Shown in pieces: positions 24,945 to 36,400 of a stretch of DNA of 64,000 nt. This stretch comes from an uncultured Christensenella sp. (GTDB lineage Bacteria; Bacillota; Clostridia; Christensenellales; Borkfalkiaceae): NCBI GenBank assembly GCA_910586245.1, contig CAJUFY010000006.1:1-64000 (forward strand). The letters run 5' to 3'. A model generated the notes under the pieces. It worked only from the letters and a program-made list of their open reading frames with translations, was not told where the DNA came from and made no database searches. The position numbers were made by a program, and so were the translations under genes. Each line of letters begins with the position of its first letter. Within the stretch, counting starts at the first letter, position 1.

Positions 24945-26405
24945 CTATTTCCCCAGTTTTACGCGCGGATCGACCACCGCGTACATCAAGTCGCTGAGCA
25001 GCGTTCCCAGCACCGTCATAATTGCAAGGAACATGTTGTAACCCATGATAAACGGAACGTCGGCAACGAGTAACGCGTCGTAAGCAAGTTTACCGATTCC
25101 GGGAATGGCGAACACCGTTTCGGTGATCATCGCGCCGCCGAACAGCGACGGCAGAATGCTCGCCATGAGCGTTACGAGCGGAATCATGGTATTGCGGAAC
25201 GCGTGTTTGTAGATTACCGTCTTTTCGCTGAGCCCCTTCGCGCGCGCCGTACGGATGTAGTCGGCGTTGAGGACTTCGAGCGTATTCGTTCTCGTATAAC
25301 GCATGAGCGAACCCACCGAAAGAATGACGAGCACGAGCATCGGCAAAATCAAATGCCAGAGCATATCGCCGAAGATCAGCGCGCCCGAAGCGTCGACGGG
25401 GAGCGAATTGTGCAAACCGCCGATCGGGAACCAGCCCAGATTGACCGAAAATATCAGAATGAACACTGCCGAAAGGAAGAACGTGGGCAACGAAATCCCG
25501 ATCATCGTAAGAACGGTTACGGTATAGTCGATTACGCCGTACTGGTGCGTCGCCGCCTTGATTCCGAGCGGAATTGCGATCGCAAACTGCAGAATAGTCG
25601 CCACGAAGGAAATCCCGAAGGATATCCCCATGTTTTCGGAAATGACCTTGCCCACGGGCTGACGGTATTTGAAGGACATCCCTAAATCGCCCTTTAACAG
25701 GTTTCCCAGCCACGTGAAGTAGCTCGAAAGCACTGCACCCGCCTTATTCCAGAACGTTGCGACGCGGTATTTCATGTTGACGTCAAACGTATTTCCCGCC
25801 GAAGAAGTAAAGGTTACCTTTCCGTTCTCTTCGTTTACGGCGTACGTTCCGCTTTCGACAAGTTCGAGCACTTCCTCTACGGTCACGACGCCCGAAGGTT
25901 CGTCTTCGTCATCCTCTTCGCCTTCATCGGGCGTTTCTTCGGGCACTTGGGCAAAGCCCTTGGTAATGACCTTATAAATTTCGTACGAAGAGGGAACGGT
26001 TTCCGTGTAGCCTTCTTCGCCGACTTCTTCGGTATTCAGATAAACGCGGTAACCCTTCGCGTCGTAGGAACCTTCGTAAAATTCGAGCCAGGTGCCTACG
26101 CCGTCCTGCAAACGGTCGTACGTGTCGTGCTTTGCACGCTTTGTAAACGTTTTGCCTTTGAACTGACTGTCCCCGCCCGTAATCTGTACGCTGACGTATG
26201 CGTCGGGCATATACAACCCGTAAATATCTTTGATACGGTCTACGTCTTCCTGCTTCATCGTGCCCTGCCCGATCTGAGAAGCATACTGCTTATCGATGTA
26301 GTCGGAAGGCATCATGCGCGATAGCGAAAAGATGATCACGGAAACGCCGAACAGAATGAGCAGCGCCATGAGCAGACGTTTGACTACGTATTTTAATGTA
26401 TCCAT
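24945..26405 (-). CDS. oppB: Oligopeptide ABC transporter permease OppB, with large insertion
   Basis: 486 aa, against about 310-340 in the family. Span 1 (about 8-30) leads to SRMMPSDYI, then an extracytoplasmic insertion of roughly 160 residues (about 50-215), with an acidic tract EEDDEDEPSG and no cysteines. The conserved permease core resumes at LKGDLGMSFKYRQPV. The EAA loop is TARAKGLSEKTVIYKHAFRN, and the final IPGIGKLAYDAL segment is typical. It pairs with OppC as the transmembrane pore. The insertion could contact the enlarged OppA or the wall. Confidence 0.92.
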   Translation of the reverse strand: MDTLKYVVKRLLMALLILFGVSVIIFSLSRMMPSDYIDKQYASQIGQGTMKQEDVDRIKDIYGLYMPDAYVSVQITGGDSQFKGKTFTKRAKHDTYDRLQDGVGTWLEFYEGSYDAKGYRVYLNTEEVGEEGYTETVPSSYEIYKVITKGFAQVPEETPDEGEEDDEDEPSGVVTVEEVLELVESGTYAVNEENGKVTFTSSAGNTFDVNMKYRVATFWNKAGAVLSSYFTWLGNLLKGDLGMSFKYRQPVGKVISENMGISFGISFVATILQFAIAIPLGIKAATHQYGVIDYTVTVLTMIGISLPTFFLSAVFILIFSVNLGWFPIGGLHNSLPVDASGALIFGDMLWHLILPMLVLVILSVGSLMRYTRTNTLEVLNADYIRTARAKGLSEKTVIYKHAFRNTMIPLVTLMASILPSLFGGAMITETVFAIPGIGKLAYDALLVADVPFIMGYNMFLAIMTVLGTLLSDLMYAVVDPRVKLGK

Positions 26406-26466
26406 AAAGTACCGCCTTTACGCGGAAAAGACGAGCAAGCCCGCCTTTCCGAAACTGTATTTTCCG

Positions 26467-29172
26467 TTATGCTTTCAAACCTTGTACGTAGTCCACTTCC
26501 CAGATGCGTGCAAGCGGTCCGTTAAAGGGCGTGAGTACCGTTTCCGTTGCCGTATTGTGTTGCATGGTGTTCACGTCGATCACGCTTGCGTCGAACCCGA
26601 ACATATCTTTACGCTGATAGAGCGGGAATTCCACCGCAAGTTCCATAACGAGGTCGAGCGCTTCGGCATAAATCTTTTTACGGTCGTCCTGTACGGTCGT
26701 CTTACGGCCGTCGTCGATCTTCTTGCTCAGATCCTGCACGATCTTCCACTCGGTTGCGTACTTGGTTTTGTCCGCCTTGATATAGTCGTAACCCCAGTTG
26801 AGCACGCTCGCCGCCTTGGAGTCTTTATGATAGACCTGATACATGTCGGGATCGATGGTAGAAGTCCAGGCTGCCGCCCAAACGGTGAGCGAACCGTTGG
26901 TCAGTTTGCTGAGCGCCTGCTCGTTGGTTACGACGTTGATCTTGAATCCGCCGATTCCTTCCAGCTTTGCTTTCGCGTCGAGGAAGAGCTTATAGGCGGG
27001 GTGATCCTGCGAGCCGCCCGCAATGGTAAATTCGTAATCGAGTTTGTCGCCCGTGGGACCCACGTAAACGCCGTCCGCGCCCTTGCGGTAACCCTGCGCT
27101 TCGAGCTTCGTCAAAAGATTTCTGATATCGTTCCCCGTGCTGTCGAACGCATAGGACGTGCCGTCCTGCGCCGTATATACGTTTGCGTTGGAAGGATAAG
27201 CCCAGTTCGCCTTCGACATCGAACGGTAGAGCACCGAAGCCATGCCGCCCTTGTAATAGTTCTGCGGAATGGAAGCCGCGTCCATCGCTTTGATCAGAAT
27301 ACGACGTACCAGAATGTTGGGAACGAAACGCGAGTTGATCCCCACGTAACCGTAACCGTTGGTATCCACCTCGACGTGCGAAATATTCGCAGCATCCAAC
27401 GCGTCTGCCGTTTCGGGCTTCGCGCTCGGATCGCCGAAGTCGATCTCGTGCTTGGTCAGGGAGGTAATAATCTGGTCTGCGTTGACGACGCGGTAACGGA
27501 GATACTTGATCTTCGCGTTGTCTTCCATCCCGCCCACCGTATAGAAGTTGGGATTGCGCTTGAAATAAATCCAGCCCGCGTTCCAGAAGCCGTTCGAACC
27601 GCGGTCGGTCGGATTATCCCCGCCCGAAGCGTTGGTCGCCATGTAGGGACCCGCGCCGACGGGTACGCCGACTTTTGCGTTTAACACTTCGTTGAAATAT
27701 TTTACCTCGCCGCGCGCCACGCCGAAGTTGTTCTTTTCAATGCTGAACGATTTTACGTAATCGACGCCCTTGAACGTGCCCGCATAGTAATGCAGGGGCG
27801 CTACGCTGAACGCGAAGTTATAAATGGCTTTGGGGTCGACGCCGTTTATTTTAATTTGCAGCATGTCGTACGAATTGTTGTATTTCGCATTCGGGCTGCT
27901 GCTGTTTTCTTTATCCGCTTTGAAGGAGCTACCCTTTAAGGCTTTAATCCCTTCGATATTCGGAACTTTGACTTCCTGAGAGTTCAAAAATTCCGAAGTC
28001 GCTTCCGCGGTAAACTGGGTCAAAATGGTGTTCGCGGTTCCCCAGTACGATACGATTCCTTCGAAATCGGAAGGGAACGTATCTTTAATGGAGTCCTTTC
28101 CTTCGTCGTTCTGACCGATATATTTTTCGTAAACGGTCTTGATCGCCCATTCTCTTGCCGCAGCTTCGTATTCTTCGCTGCCTTTATCGGCAAGCGTTAA
28201 ATTCTGCGTTTTTAGATAAGTTTCCAACTTCGCCGTATAGAACTTGGTGTCCTCGCCGTTGGGATCGAACTGATAATTTCCGTTCTCATCCTTATCGTAA
28301 ACGTATCCGCCGCCGGGAGCGGGCGTTTTTTTGTAGAGATCGTAACCGCCGTCGTTTACCAAAAATACCTGCCAGGATTCTTCGAACTTGTTGTTTTCTT
28401 TATAAGAAGTCAGCGAAGAGTTGATCGAAATATAGTCGGAATTGAGTTCCTTTTTGAATTCCGCGCATACGGTTGCAAAGTCCGCTTCCGCGCGTGTAAT
28501 CTTCGCGTCGGAGGGTTTGGAAGGTCTTTCCTCTTCGTCGGTATAAACGCTCTTGTAATTCACGTAATTGATCAGATCGTTGATGCGCGTTTTAGCTTCC
28601 GCACGGCGCGCTTCTTCGAACGCGGCGGCGCTGTCGGCATTCGCATTCGGGTTTTGCGTTCTGTAAGCGTTTAACCCCACGATGTCGGTGGAGTACATGG
28701 TTGCCGAACCCGTGTAAGCGATATCGAGATATACGTAAAGGTTAAACAGTACGTCGTTGATGGTAAGCGGAACGCCGTCCGAGAACAGAATGTTATTCTT
28801 GATAATGAACTGATAATAAGTGTACTGCTTGCCGTTTTCGGATACGGTGCGCACGGAATAATCCTTTACGACGGCGGGTTCCCCGTCTCCGCAAACGATC
28901 TCTCCGTTTTTATTCGTGCTGAGCATGCCGAGCTGTGTGTTGCCGATCATGTTCGCGTCTACCGTAGAGGTAGAAAAGAAAGGATTGAATACGCCGTCCG
29001 GTTCCAAAGTTCCGACGACGAGAGGGCGTCTTTCGCTCGTCGCGGTGGGGTCTTTTTCCCCCGGTTTTACAGGCGGGGTATCCTTGCCGCCGCAAGCGAC
29101 CGCCGTAAGCGCCATCGACCCGGCGAGTACCGAACAAGCCGCAATGCGCAGCGCGTTTTTTATAACCTTCAT
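26467..29172 (-). CDS. oppA: Oligopeptide-binding lipoprotein OppA, enlarged
   Basis: 901 aa from the ATG at 29172, with AAGGAG upstream. The lipobox AVAC-G (C27) anchors it outside. The SBP_bac_5 fold is clear: GTLEPDGVFNPFF, the NNILFSDGVPLTINDVLFNL tract, VGAGPYMATN, and near the end LTVWAAAWTSTIDPDMYQ. The family is usually ~540-600 aa; here ~300 residues are inserted between about 150 and 460 (Tyr/Asp/Asn-rich). It collects peptides for OppBCDF. It is second in the operon, 40 nt after the InlB-like lipoprotein. Confidence 0.9.
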   Translation of the reverse strand: MKVIKNALRIAACSVLAGSMALTAVACGGKDTPPVKPGEKDPTATSERRPLVVGTLEPDGVFNPFFSTSTVDANMIGNTQLGMLSTNKNGEIVCGDGEPAVVKDYSVRTVSENGKQYTYYQFIIKNNILFSDGVPLTINDVLFNLYVYLDIAYTGSATMYSTDIVGLNAYRTQNPNANADSAAAFEEARRAEAKTRINDLINYVNYKSVYTDEEERPSKPSDAKITRAEADFATVCAEFKKELNSDYISINSSLTSYKENNKFEESWQVFLVNDGGYDLYKKTPAPGGGYVYDKDENGNYQFDPNGEDTKFYTAKLETYLKTQNLTLADKGSEEYEAAAREWAIKTVYEKYIGQNDEGKDSIKDTFPSDFEGIVSYWGTANTILTQFTAEATSEFLNSQEVKVPNIEGIKALKGSSFKADKENSSSPNAKYNNSYDMLQIKINGVDPKAIYNFAFSVAPLHYYAGTFKGVDYVKSFSIEKNNFGVARGEVKYFNEVLNAKVGVPVGAGPYMATNASGGDNPTDRGSNGFWNAGWIYFKRNPNFYTVGGMEDNAKIKYLRYRVVNADQIITSLTKHEIDFGDPSAKPETADALDAANISHVEVDTNGYGYVGINSRFVPNILVRRILIKAMDAASIPQNYYKGGMASVLYRSMSKANWAYPSNANVYTAQDGTSYAFDSTGNDIRNLLTKLEAQGYRKGADGVYVGPTGDKLDYEFTIAGGSQDHPAYKLFLDAKAKLEGIGGFKINVVTNEQALSKLTNGSLTVWAAAWTSTIDPDMYQVYHKDSKAASVLNWGYDYIKADKTKYATEWKIVQDLSKKIDDGRKTTVQDDRKKIYAEALDLVMELAVEFPLYQRKDMFGFDASVIDVNTMQHNTATETVLTPFNGPLARIWEVDYVQGLKA

Positions 29173-29212
29173 AATTGATCTCCTTATATCCGTATTCCGC
29201 AAACGCGGTCGT

Positions 29213-30367
29213 TTAATTCTCTTCGAGCGTTACGTCGAACTTGCAGCCGAATTCCGTTTCGTACTTGTTCGGCGTCGGGGTTTCGGGGCTGATTGCAAAG
29301 AGCTGAATCCAGACCACGTCCTGCGTAGATTTTTTACTTTTGAGCGTACCTGTAACGGTTACGTTTTCCAGCCGCGCGTCTTCGTGAATTCCCGAAGCGA
29401 TCAAGCTGACTTTATAACCGCCCTGCGCGTGTCCCGATTTTGCGGTAAAACTGATTTTTACGTTTTCGAACGAAACGTCGTGAAGATACGCGCTTCCGCC
29501 CAGATATCCGAACATCCCGAATTGCGCCGTGGTATTGCGCGCGCCCGACCACGAAGAATCGACGCCCGTGATCTTATGTCCGTTGCCGTTGAATTCCGCG
29601 TTGTATCCCGTGATCTTATCCGTCCAGCTAATTTTTTCGACGGGCGTTTCGGGATCGTCGCTCGGTTCGGTAAACGAAATATCATGCGTAAGATACACGT
29701 TTTTGTTCGCGCTGATCGCGCCGAGCAAATCGGACGCGTCATCGGGCACCGCCCAGTCGCCTTCGAGGAATTTCGCGTAAATGGTTTCGTCGGTGTCCTT
29801 GAACGTATAGGGCCAGCTGAACGGCTGATCTTCGCACGCTTCGTCGTAGTAAAAGCCCAAAAAGGTATAGCCGTTTTTGGAAGGAATCTGACTCGAAGTG
29901 GTTTCCATTCCCGGCGCGCCCTCGAACGTAAGATCGCTGTCGCCGCCCTTTACCGTCAAGGTTACGAGCGGAACGAGGTTCGCGTAAAGCGTAAGATCAG
30001 AGTTCACGGTATCGTTCGCAAAATCCCACTGCCGATCGAGCAGCACCCGCTTGTCCTCGCCCACGAGGGGAATGCCTTCGTCGTCGAGTTTGGGCGTATA
30101 CCAGCCCGCGTTGTAGTAACCCGTGATCGTTTCCGCCTCCAGCCCCGTGTCGCCGGGCTGCAAGGCGACCAAAGAATCCGCCATCACGCCGAGATAGAGT
30201 TTGTTCGTCTTATGATTTTCGTCTACCAGCGTGCCGGTGTTGTAGTCGAAGGTCACGAGATAATCGTACTTCGCTTTTTTCCCGCCGCCCGAACAGCCCG
30301 CAAGCGCCAGAGAAAAGGTTACCGCCGCGGCGCTTGCGCATGCAATTTTTAAGAAAGTGTGTTTCAA
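29213..30367 (-). CDS. Lipoprotein with InlB-like repeats, first gene of the opp operon
   Basis: 384 aa starting at TTG 30367 (GAGGGAAAG upstream). An in-frame ATG at 30439 lies inside the promoter and can be excluded. Lipobox LAGC-S (C25). Residues about 35-200 look like Listeria-Bacteroides/InlB B-repeat units (VTFDYNTGTLVDE, then YNAGWYTP; later NGYTFLGFYYDE and IYAKFLEGD). About 230-330 resemble a right-handed beta-helix/GLUG-like segment (FNGNGHKITGV, FGYLGGSAYLHDVSFENV). It is probably a surface-binding lipoprotein. Its place at the head of the opp operon suggests it helps capture peptides or substrate fragments; this is inference. Confidence 0.75.
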   Translation of the reverse strand: MKHTFLKIACASAAAVTFSLALAGCSGGGKKAKYDYLVTFDYNTGTLVDENHKTNKLYLGVMADSLVALQPGDTGLEAETITGYYNAGWYTPKLDDEGIPLVGEDKRVLLDRQWDFANDTVNSDLTLYANLVPLVTLTVKGGDSDLTFEGAPGMETTSSQIPSKNGYTFLGFYYDEACEDQPFSWPYTFKDTDETIYAKFLEGDWAVPDDASDLLGAISANKNVYLTHDISFTEPSDDPETPVEKISWTDKITGYNAEFNGNGHKITGVDSSWSGARNTTAQFGMFGYLGGSAYLHDVSFENVKISFTAKSGHAQGGYKVSLIASGIHEDARLENVTVTGTLKSKKSTQDVVWIQLFAISPETPTPNKYETEFGCKFDVTLEEN

Positions 30368-30410
30368 TTTCTTTCCCTCTCGCGTTTTATCAGAACGCTT
30401 TTTCCCTCTT

Positions 30411-30439
30411 ATTATAAAATTTAAGGGAGGATTTGTCAA
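30411..30439 (-). promoter_or_regulatory. Consensus promoter of the opp operon
   Basis: On the minus strand, TTGACA (30434-30439), a 17-bp spacer and TATAAT (30411-30416): a perfect consensus match. It starts only ten bases after the subtilase stop codon and no terminator separates them, so read-through from the subtilase gene is possible. Confidence 0.85.
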
Positions 30440-30448
30440 TGATTTTGC

Positions 30449-33400
30449 TTATTCCTCGTGCGATTCGTCGTCCTGCGCGCCCTCGTTCGCCCCGTTTTCT
30501 GCCGTTTCGGCGGGCTCGGCGGAAACTTCCGCGCCGCTTGCGCCGTTTTTCCGCTTCGAACGAAGCACGAGCACGATTGCAACCGCAACGCCCGCAAGCA
30601 CGATAACCCCGCCTGCAACCGAAAGCCCGATGATCAGACCGAGCTGACCTTGCGGTTCTTCTTCGTCAATGGGCGGATCGACCGGCTCGATTACGGGCGG
30701 CTTTTCGCTCACCTGAATCAAAACTTCGCAGGTGTAAGTCGTCCCGCCGTGTACGTAAGTTACGATAATCGAACGGTCTTCCAGCGTAAGCGGTTCGGTA
30801 TTGCCGATCGTATAATCGTTTTCGCCGAGAATCACTTCGGAAGCGTCGGCGTAAATCGCCTTGATCACCATACCCGCGGATTCGAACGTTTCGCCCACGT
30901 AATAACGGTATTTGACGGGATTCTGCGCCATCACGACTTTCGTGATCGCAACTTCGTCGCCCAGCTTGCCGCGCTCTTCGCGAAGCAGCGCTTCGATTTC
31001 GGTCAGTTTTTCGTATTCTTTTTCCAGCAATACGTACTGTCCGTCGTTGTCGATCGCATTGTAGCGGAGGCGAAGCGGAGCCACCTGTTTTTCGCTTGTA
31101 TCGCGCAGATAAGCAAGTTTTTCTTCATTCGTTCCGCAAGCCGCGAGCCCCGCGAGAATTTCTTCTGCGGACGCAAGTTTTGCAAAATCTTCTTTGAGCA
31201 ATTTGGTTTCGTCCGTTTCGGCGTAATCCGTTTCGACCACGTTCGAGAAGTAACCCTTCCATACGGCGGTGTCGTAACCGATTCCATTTGCGGGACGGCG
31301 GATGGTCAGACCCAGATTTCCCGACTGCCCGTAGTACACTTCCGCAAGATAGCGGTAGAAGTTGGAATAGAACAATCCGCTCAGATACGCGTTGTTCGAA
31401 TCGTTGCCGAAGTTAATCACGTACTCGTCGTACGCGGCTTCGAGCACGGGCGCTTCCACGCTCTCGAAGGTGTAATCCTTCACGTTGCTCGCAAGGAAAG
31501 CCCGGCTGCCGATCGACTTCACCGTATAAGGGAATTTGACCGAAAGCAACAGATTCGCCATATAGAAGGAGGCGTCGCCGATGCGCACGGTGTTTTCCTT
31601 CACCGTATAGTTGGAATTTTGTTTGCCGGCAGGGTACTGTAACAACACGTACTTGCCGTTCTCGAGCTTGCCGTACAACACGCCGTCGAACGAAACGAAC
31701 GCGGCGTTCCCCTCCGCAACCGTAATTTCGGTCAGCGTGGGAATGCTTGCGAATACGCCCATGCCGTAGGAGTAGAGCATTTTGCCCCACTTCTGTTTTT
31801 CGAAGCCGAAGTCGTCCACGTCCGTCCAGTGGTCGTCTTCGAAGGTCATCTGATTCATCGACGCGGGAATTTCCACGCGCGTGAGTTTGGTATTCATGAA
31901 CGCGAACGAGTAGAGCCGTTCTACGCGCGGCATCGAAAGCGTCGCGATCTGCGTATCGGAGAACGCGAAGTCGCCGATCGTCTTTGCGCTGTCAAGCGAA
32001 GCGGACGTGAGTCCGGAATAGCTGAACGCGTACGGTTCCACCGTTTCGACGCTCGAAAGGTCGAGCGTGGTAACCTTCGGGCACCAGTAGAAGGCAAGAC
32101 TTTCGATGAGTTTGACGTTCGAAAGATTGATTCTGTTATTCGCGTTGGTCAGATTCACGCAGCCGTAGAAGGCGCGCGCGCCGACTTTTTCCACCGTATC
32201 GGGCACGGTAACGCGCCGTACGTTTTCGTTTACGCGAACGTTGCCCGCCGCGTCGACCGTTTCGATCTCCGTCCCCATGCTGTTGTAGACGGCAAACATG
32301 CCGACGCCGAGTTCTTTGGTGCCGCTTGCGAACGAAATCGTCGTAATCGGCGTGCCTGCGAACACGTATTCGCCCATGCGTTCGACGGGACCGAGCTGAA
32401 CGTTCGTAAGATAGAACGCTTTGGCAAACGCGTACGCGCCAAGCTCGGTCAATTTGGGAAGCGCAAGCGTTTCGGCTTTTTCCACCGTATCCAGATTCGT
32501 ACCGAAGAACGCGTATTCGCCGATTTTGCCGATTTCGCCGCCCGTAAGCCCCGTGATCTTCGAACCTTCGAACGCGTGCGCGCCGATTTCGGTCGCAACG
32601 GGAAGATCGAATTGCTGTTTCAGATTTTCGCAGCCGTAGAAGGCGTAAGCCCCCACGTTCAGAACGGCGTTCAATCCCGTCACCGAGGGCGTTTTCGAAT
32701 TGCCCCGAAGTTCGGTACAGCCGCTGAACGCGCCTTCGGGAATTTCGGTAAACCCGCTCAGGTCGATTTCCGTAAGCGCACTGTTTGCAAACGCATACGC
32801 GCCGATCGTTTTTACGTTGTTCAAACGGATTCTCGAATACTTCGATCCCGCAAACGCGCCGGCGCCGATTTCCACGACCGTGTCGGGCACGGTAAATTCG
32901 CCGTCCGTCGTCTTAAACGCGGGCATTGCAAGCAGCGTTTTCTTGTCTTTGGAATAGAGCACGCCGTTTTCGACCGTATATTCGGGGTTGCCGTTTGCAA
33001 CGAACGCTTCGAACGCAGAACCGTTGAAGGGAGCCGCGCCCGATTGCAGCAACTTCGTTCCTGCGGAAAGCACGATGGTTTTCAGCGCGCCGCAGTCCTC
33101 GAACGCGTTTTCGCCGATCGCGTATTCCCCGTTCGGCAACGTGAACGTGCTGAACGCCGTTCCCGCAAACGCGCGCGCGCCGATCGAAGTTACCGGAACG
33201 CCGAAGGTGATTGCCGAAAGCGCTTCACAGCCTTCGAATGCAGCTTCGGGCACCGTTGCGGAATTGTATGCAATGGATTCGAGCGAAGTGCAGCCGAAGA
33301 ACATCTGTTTGCCGACGTGCGTGGTGATATCCGTAGTCACCGTTTTGAGCGAAGTGCAACCCGCGAAAATTCTGTCGCCGCCCACGCGCAATCCGCTGAT

Positions 33401-36400
33401 GTCGATGGATTCGAGCGAAACGCAGTTTTCGAACGCAGAATCGGAGGCAGTCGTAATCCGCTTCTGATTTTCGATGGTCTTTAAACTGATACATCCTTCG
33501 AACGCGCTTCTGCCGAGCGTCAGCGTGCCGGGGATTTTGGCTTTCGTAATTTTATCTTCGTCCTCTAACAGCGTGATCTTTTCGAGTTTTTCACAACCGC
33601 GGAACGCAAACCGATGAATGACGGTGCATTTTGCGGGGATCACGATTTCGCGCAGGTTGCTGCATCCGAGGAACGCGTTTTCCGGAATGGAAGTGAGCGA
33701 AACGGGAAGCACCAGCGTTTCGATCGTCGTGTTATACTGGAACGCTTCTTCGTGTAGCTGAAGCACGTTTTTGGAATCCGGAATTACGTAATTCTTTCCG
33801 CCGTAGAAGTGCATGAGCGTGCCGTTGTTGATATCCAATTCGTCCGCCACCGTAATCTGCACCGTCTTCGAAAGCATGTTGTTGCCCTTGATTTTTACGG
33901 TGAGCGGCGCGGGCGAAGATTTTTTCAGCGTACGGACGACGCCCTTCGCGTCTACGGTAAATGCGGTTTCGTCGCCCGAAGTCCACTCGTATTCGATGTT
34001 TTCGGAATACGCGCAGTACCAGGGTTCCACGCTTGCGGTAAACTGCGTTTCGGTATTCGGGTTGAGCTCCACGTCGGAATCGTTCGCGTTGACGATATAA
34101 TTGTTTCCGCCGGCAACCGTGCCGAGTACGATACGGTCGATGCTGGGTTTTGCTGCAGGCGTGCCCGCAATCGTTACGTTTACGGTGGCAAGCGTTTTTC
34201 CGTTTCCGTCGCAAACCTGAACCGTAACTTTGCCGTTGTTTGCAACCGCGAAAATTTCGTTGTCCTTGCAAGCGACGCTGCCGCTCTTCGCAATCAGTGA
34301 AAGGGACGCGGGCGAAGCCGTCGAAGGATTCGTTACGACGTTGAGTCTGTAATTTTCGTACTGGGCAAGGGTCAGGTTGTATTCGTTCGCCTTGTCCTTT
34401 GCCTGCGTCAGTTTGCCGTCCGTCTGCAACGCAATGCTTTCGGGATATTCCGTTGCGGAAGTGTAAATCACGTTATACTGGCTCTCGTTGAGCGCGTAGT
34501 CCTGCGCAACGAGATACATTCTGCCCGTTTTCACGTATTCGTCGAAGATATCCGTCACTTCGAGGCTGACCGTCGTCGTGCCGCCCTTCGTGGAATAGAC
34601 GGGAATCGGCAATTCGGTAAGCAGCGTGTATTCCTGTTTGCCCTCTGCGTTCGTTCTGAGATAGCAGGGCAGTACCGACATCGCGTAGTGGTTGTCGCTC
34701 ACGTCTGCGTCGAGGTAGATACGGTATTTGGTGACTTCGTTCTCTTCGTACGGCTCGTAACGGATGCGGTAATCGGAAATTACGGGAACTTCCGTATCCA
34801 CCGTGAAGCTGAACGAGAAGCCCTCGTCTTCGCGGAACTCCGCGCCCTCGTAATCGAGTTTGCCTTTGAGGGAAACCGTGTACTGATTGTTGTTTGCAAG
34901 CCCGAATTCAAACGGATTGATGTTGAACGACAGGAGCGAACCGATGTTCGAACCGCCCGCCGCATACGACTTGCGCACGTTGTATTCGACTTTGTCGTAA
35001 ACGACTTCGCCCGTGTCGGTATCCGTGATCTGCACCTTCATTTCTTTCGCGCCGCGCAAAAGTCCCACGTAAATGGCGTAGAACTCGTAAACCGTGCGTT
35101 TGTACTGGTTGTCGTAACCGGAAATGGAAGCACGCTCGTCGGAAGCAACGATATCGTTCATGCCGTCGGGCATGGAATACATGTACGCGCCCAGCGTGAC
35201 GATATACTGTTTATCGTAATACAAACCGAGGGGGCGGGTGCTCGAAGCGCTGGCTTTGAGTTTGTCCGCTTCGTCAACCGAATTATCCGCCTCGCTTGCG
35301 GCGATTTCGTACGTGTCGTAATCGAACATCGGCGCGTCGTTCCAGTCGCCGTAGAAGCCGAGATAGGGAAGCCCGAGCTCCACCGTTTCATCGTTGCCCG
35401 CTTCCGCTTCGAGGCGCACGTAACCTTCTACGAACATGCCGTTTTCGAAATATTTGTGCGAAACGCCTTTTTTATCCTTGTACTCGCTTTCGAGATATTC
35501 TCTCGCCGCGTCGTCGAGTTCGATTTTAACGTCAATCTTCACCGATCCGCCGGCGGGCACGGTAACTGCGCCGCCGTTCGCCACGACCGCGCCGCCCGCT
35601 TTGACCGTGATCTTGCATCCGTCCAGCATGTACGCTTTTTCCGCAATCGTTCTTCCGTCGGAAGAGATGGATTCCGTCATAACGTAAACTTTGGGCACGT
35701 AAGTCGTAGGCGAAGAAGAAATGCTGTTCACGTTGAACGAAAATTCGTAAACGCCCGTGCGCTTGGGATCGTCGCCGAGTTCGGCTTTGGGTTTGTCGCA
35801 GCCGTCTACGGTGAGATAGCCCTGCGTTTTAATCGCGTCGTTGATTCCGGCAAGTCCCGCGCCCTGTTTGCGGGGAGAGTAGGGATTCCCCTCTTCGTTG
35901 CGCGCCATCGTCGCCGTACTCATGAGCAGCTGCGCAACGTATTCGCTGAGCGCTTTGCCCGTGTAGCCCGCCTTTGCGCCGTGCTGACGGAGCAGCGCGA
36001 TCGCGCCCGACATGTTGGGCGCCGCCATGCTCGTACCGCTGAGCGACGCATATCCGCCGGGTACGGCGCTCGTAATTTCGCCGCCGTGCGCCGTGATTTC
36101 GGGTTTCAGTTTCAGATCGGGCGTGGGCCCCCAGCTCGAGAAATCCGACATGAAAGGCCCTGCCGAATACTCGTAAGAGAAGGTCACCGTACCGCGCTTC
36201 ATCGTCGCGCCGTCCACGAGAATTTTACCCGCGTCCATCGACACCGAACAGGTAGGAATCGGTTCGTTCGCTTCGCCCAGCGTCATACGGATGTTGCCCG
36301 AAAGATTGTTGTAAATAATGCAAGCAAACGCGCCGAATTGCTTTGCGACTTTTACCTTGTCGGCAAACGTCGTGTCGCCGCGCTTGACGAGCGCGATCGT

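Noticed and set aside
30739..30850. BspA subtilase split into separate genes
   Set aside because: The frame is continuous from 37963 to 30449, with signal peptide at one end and membrane anchor at the other.
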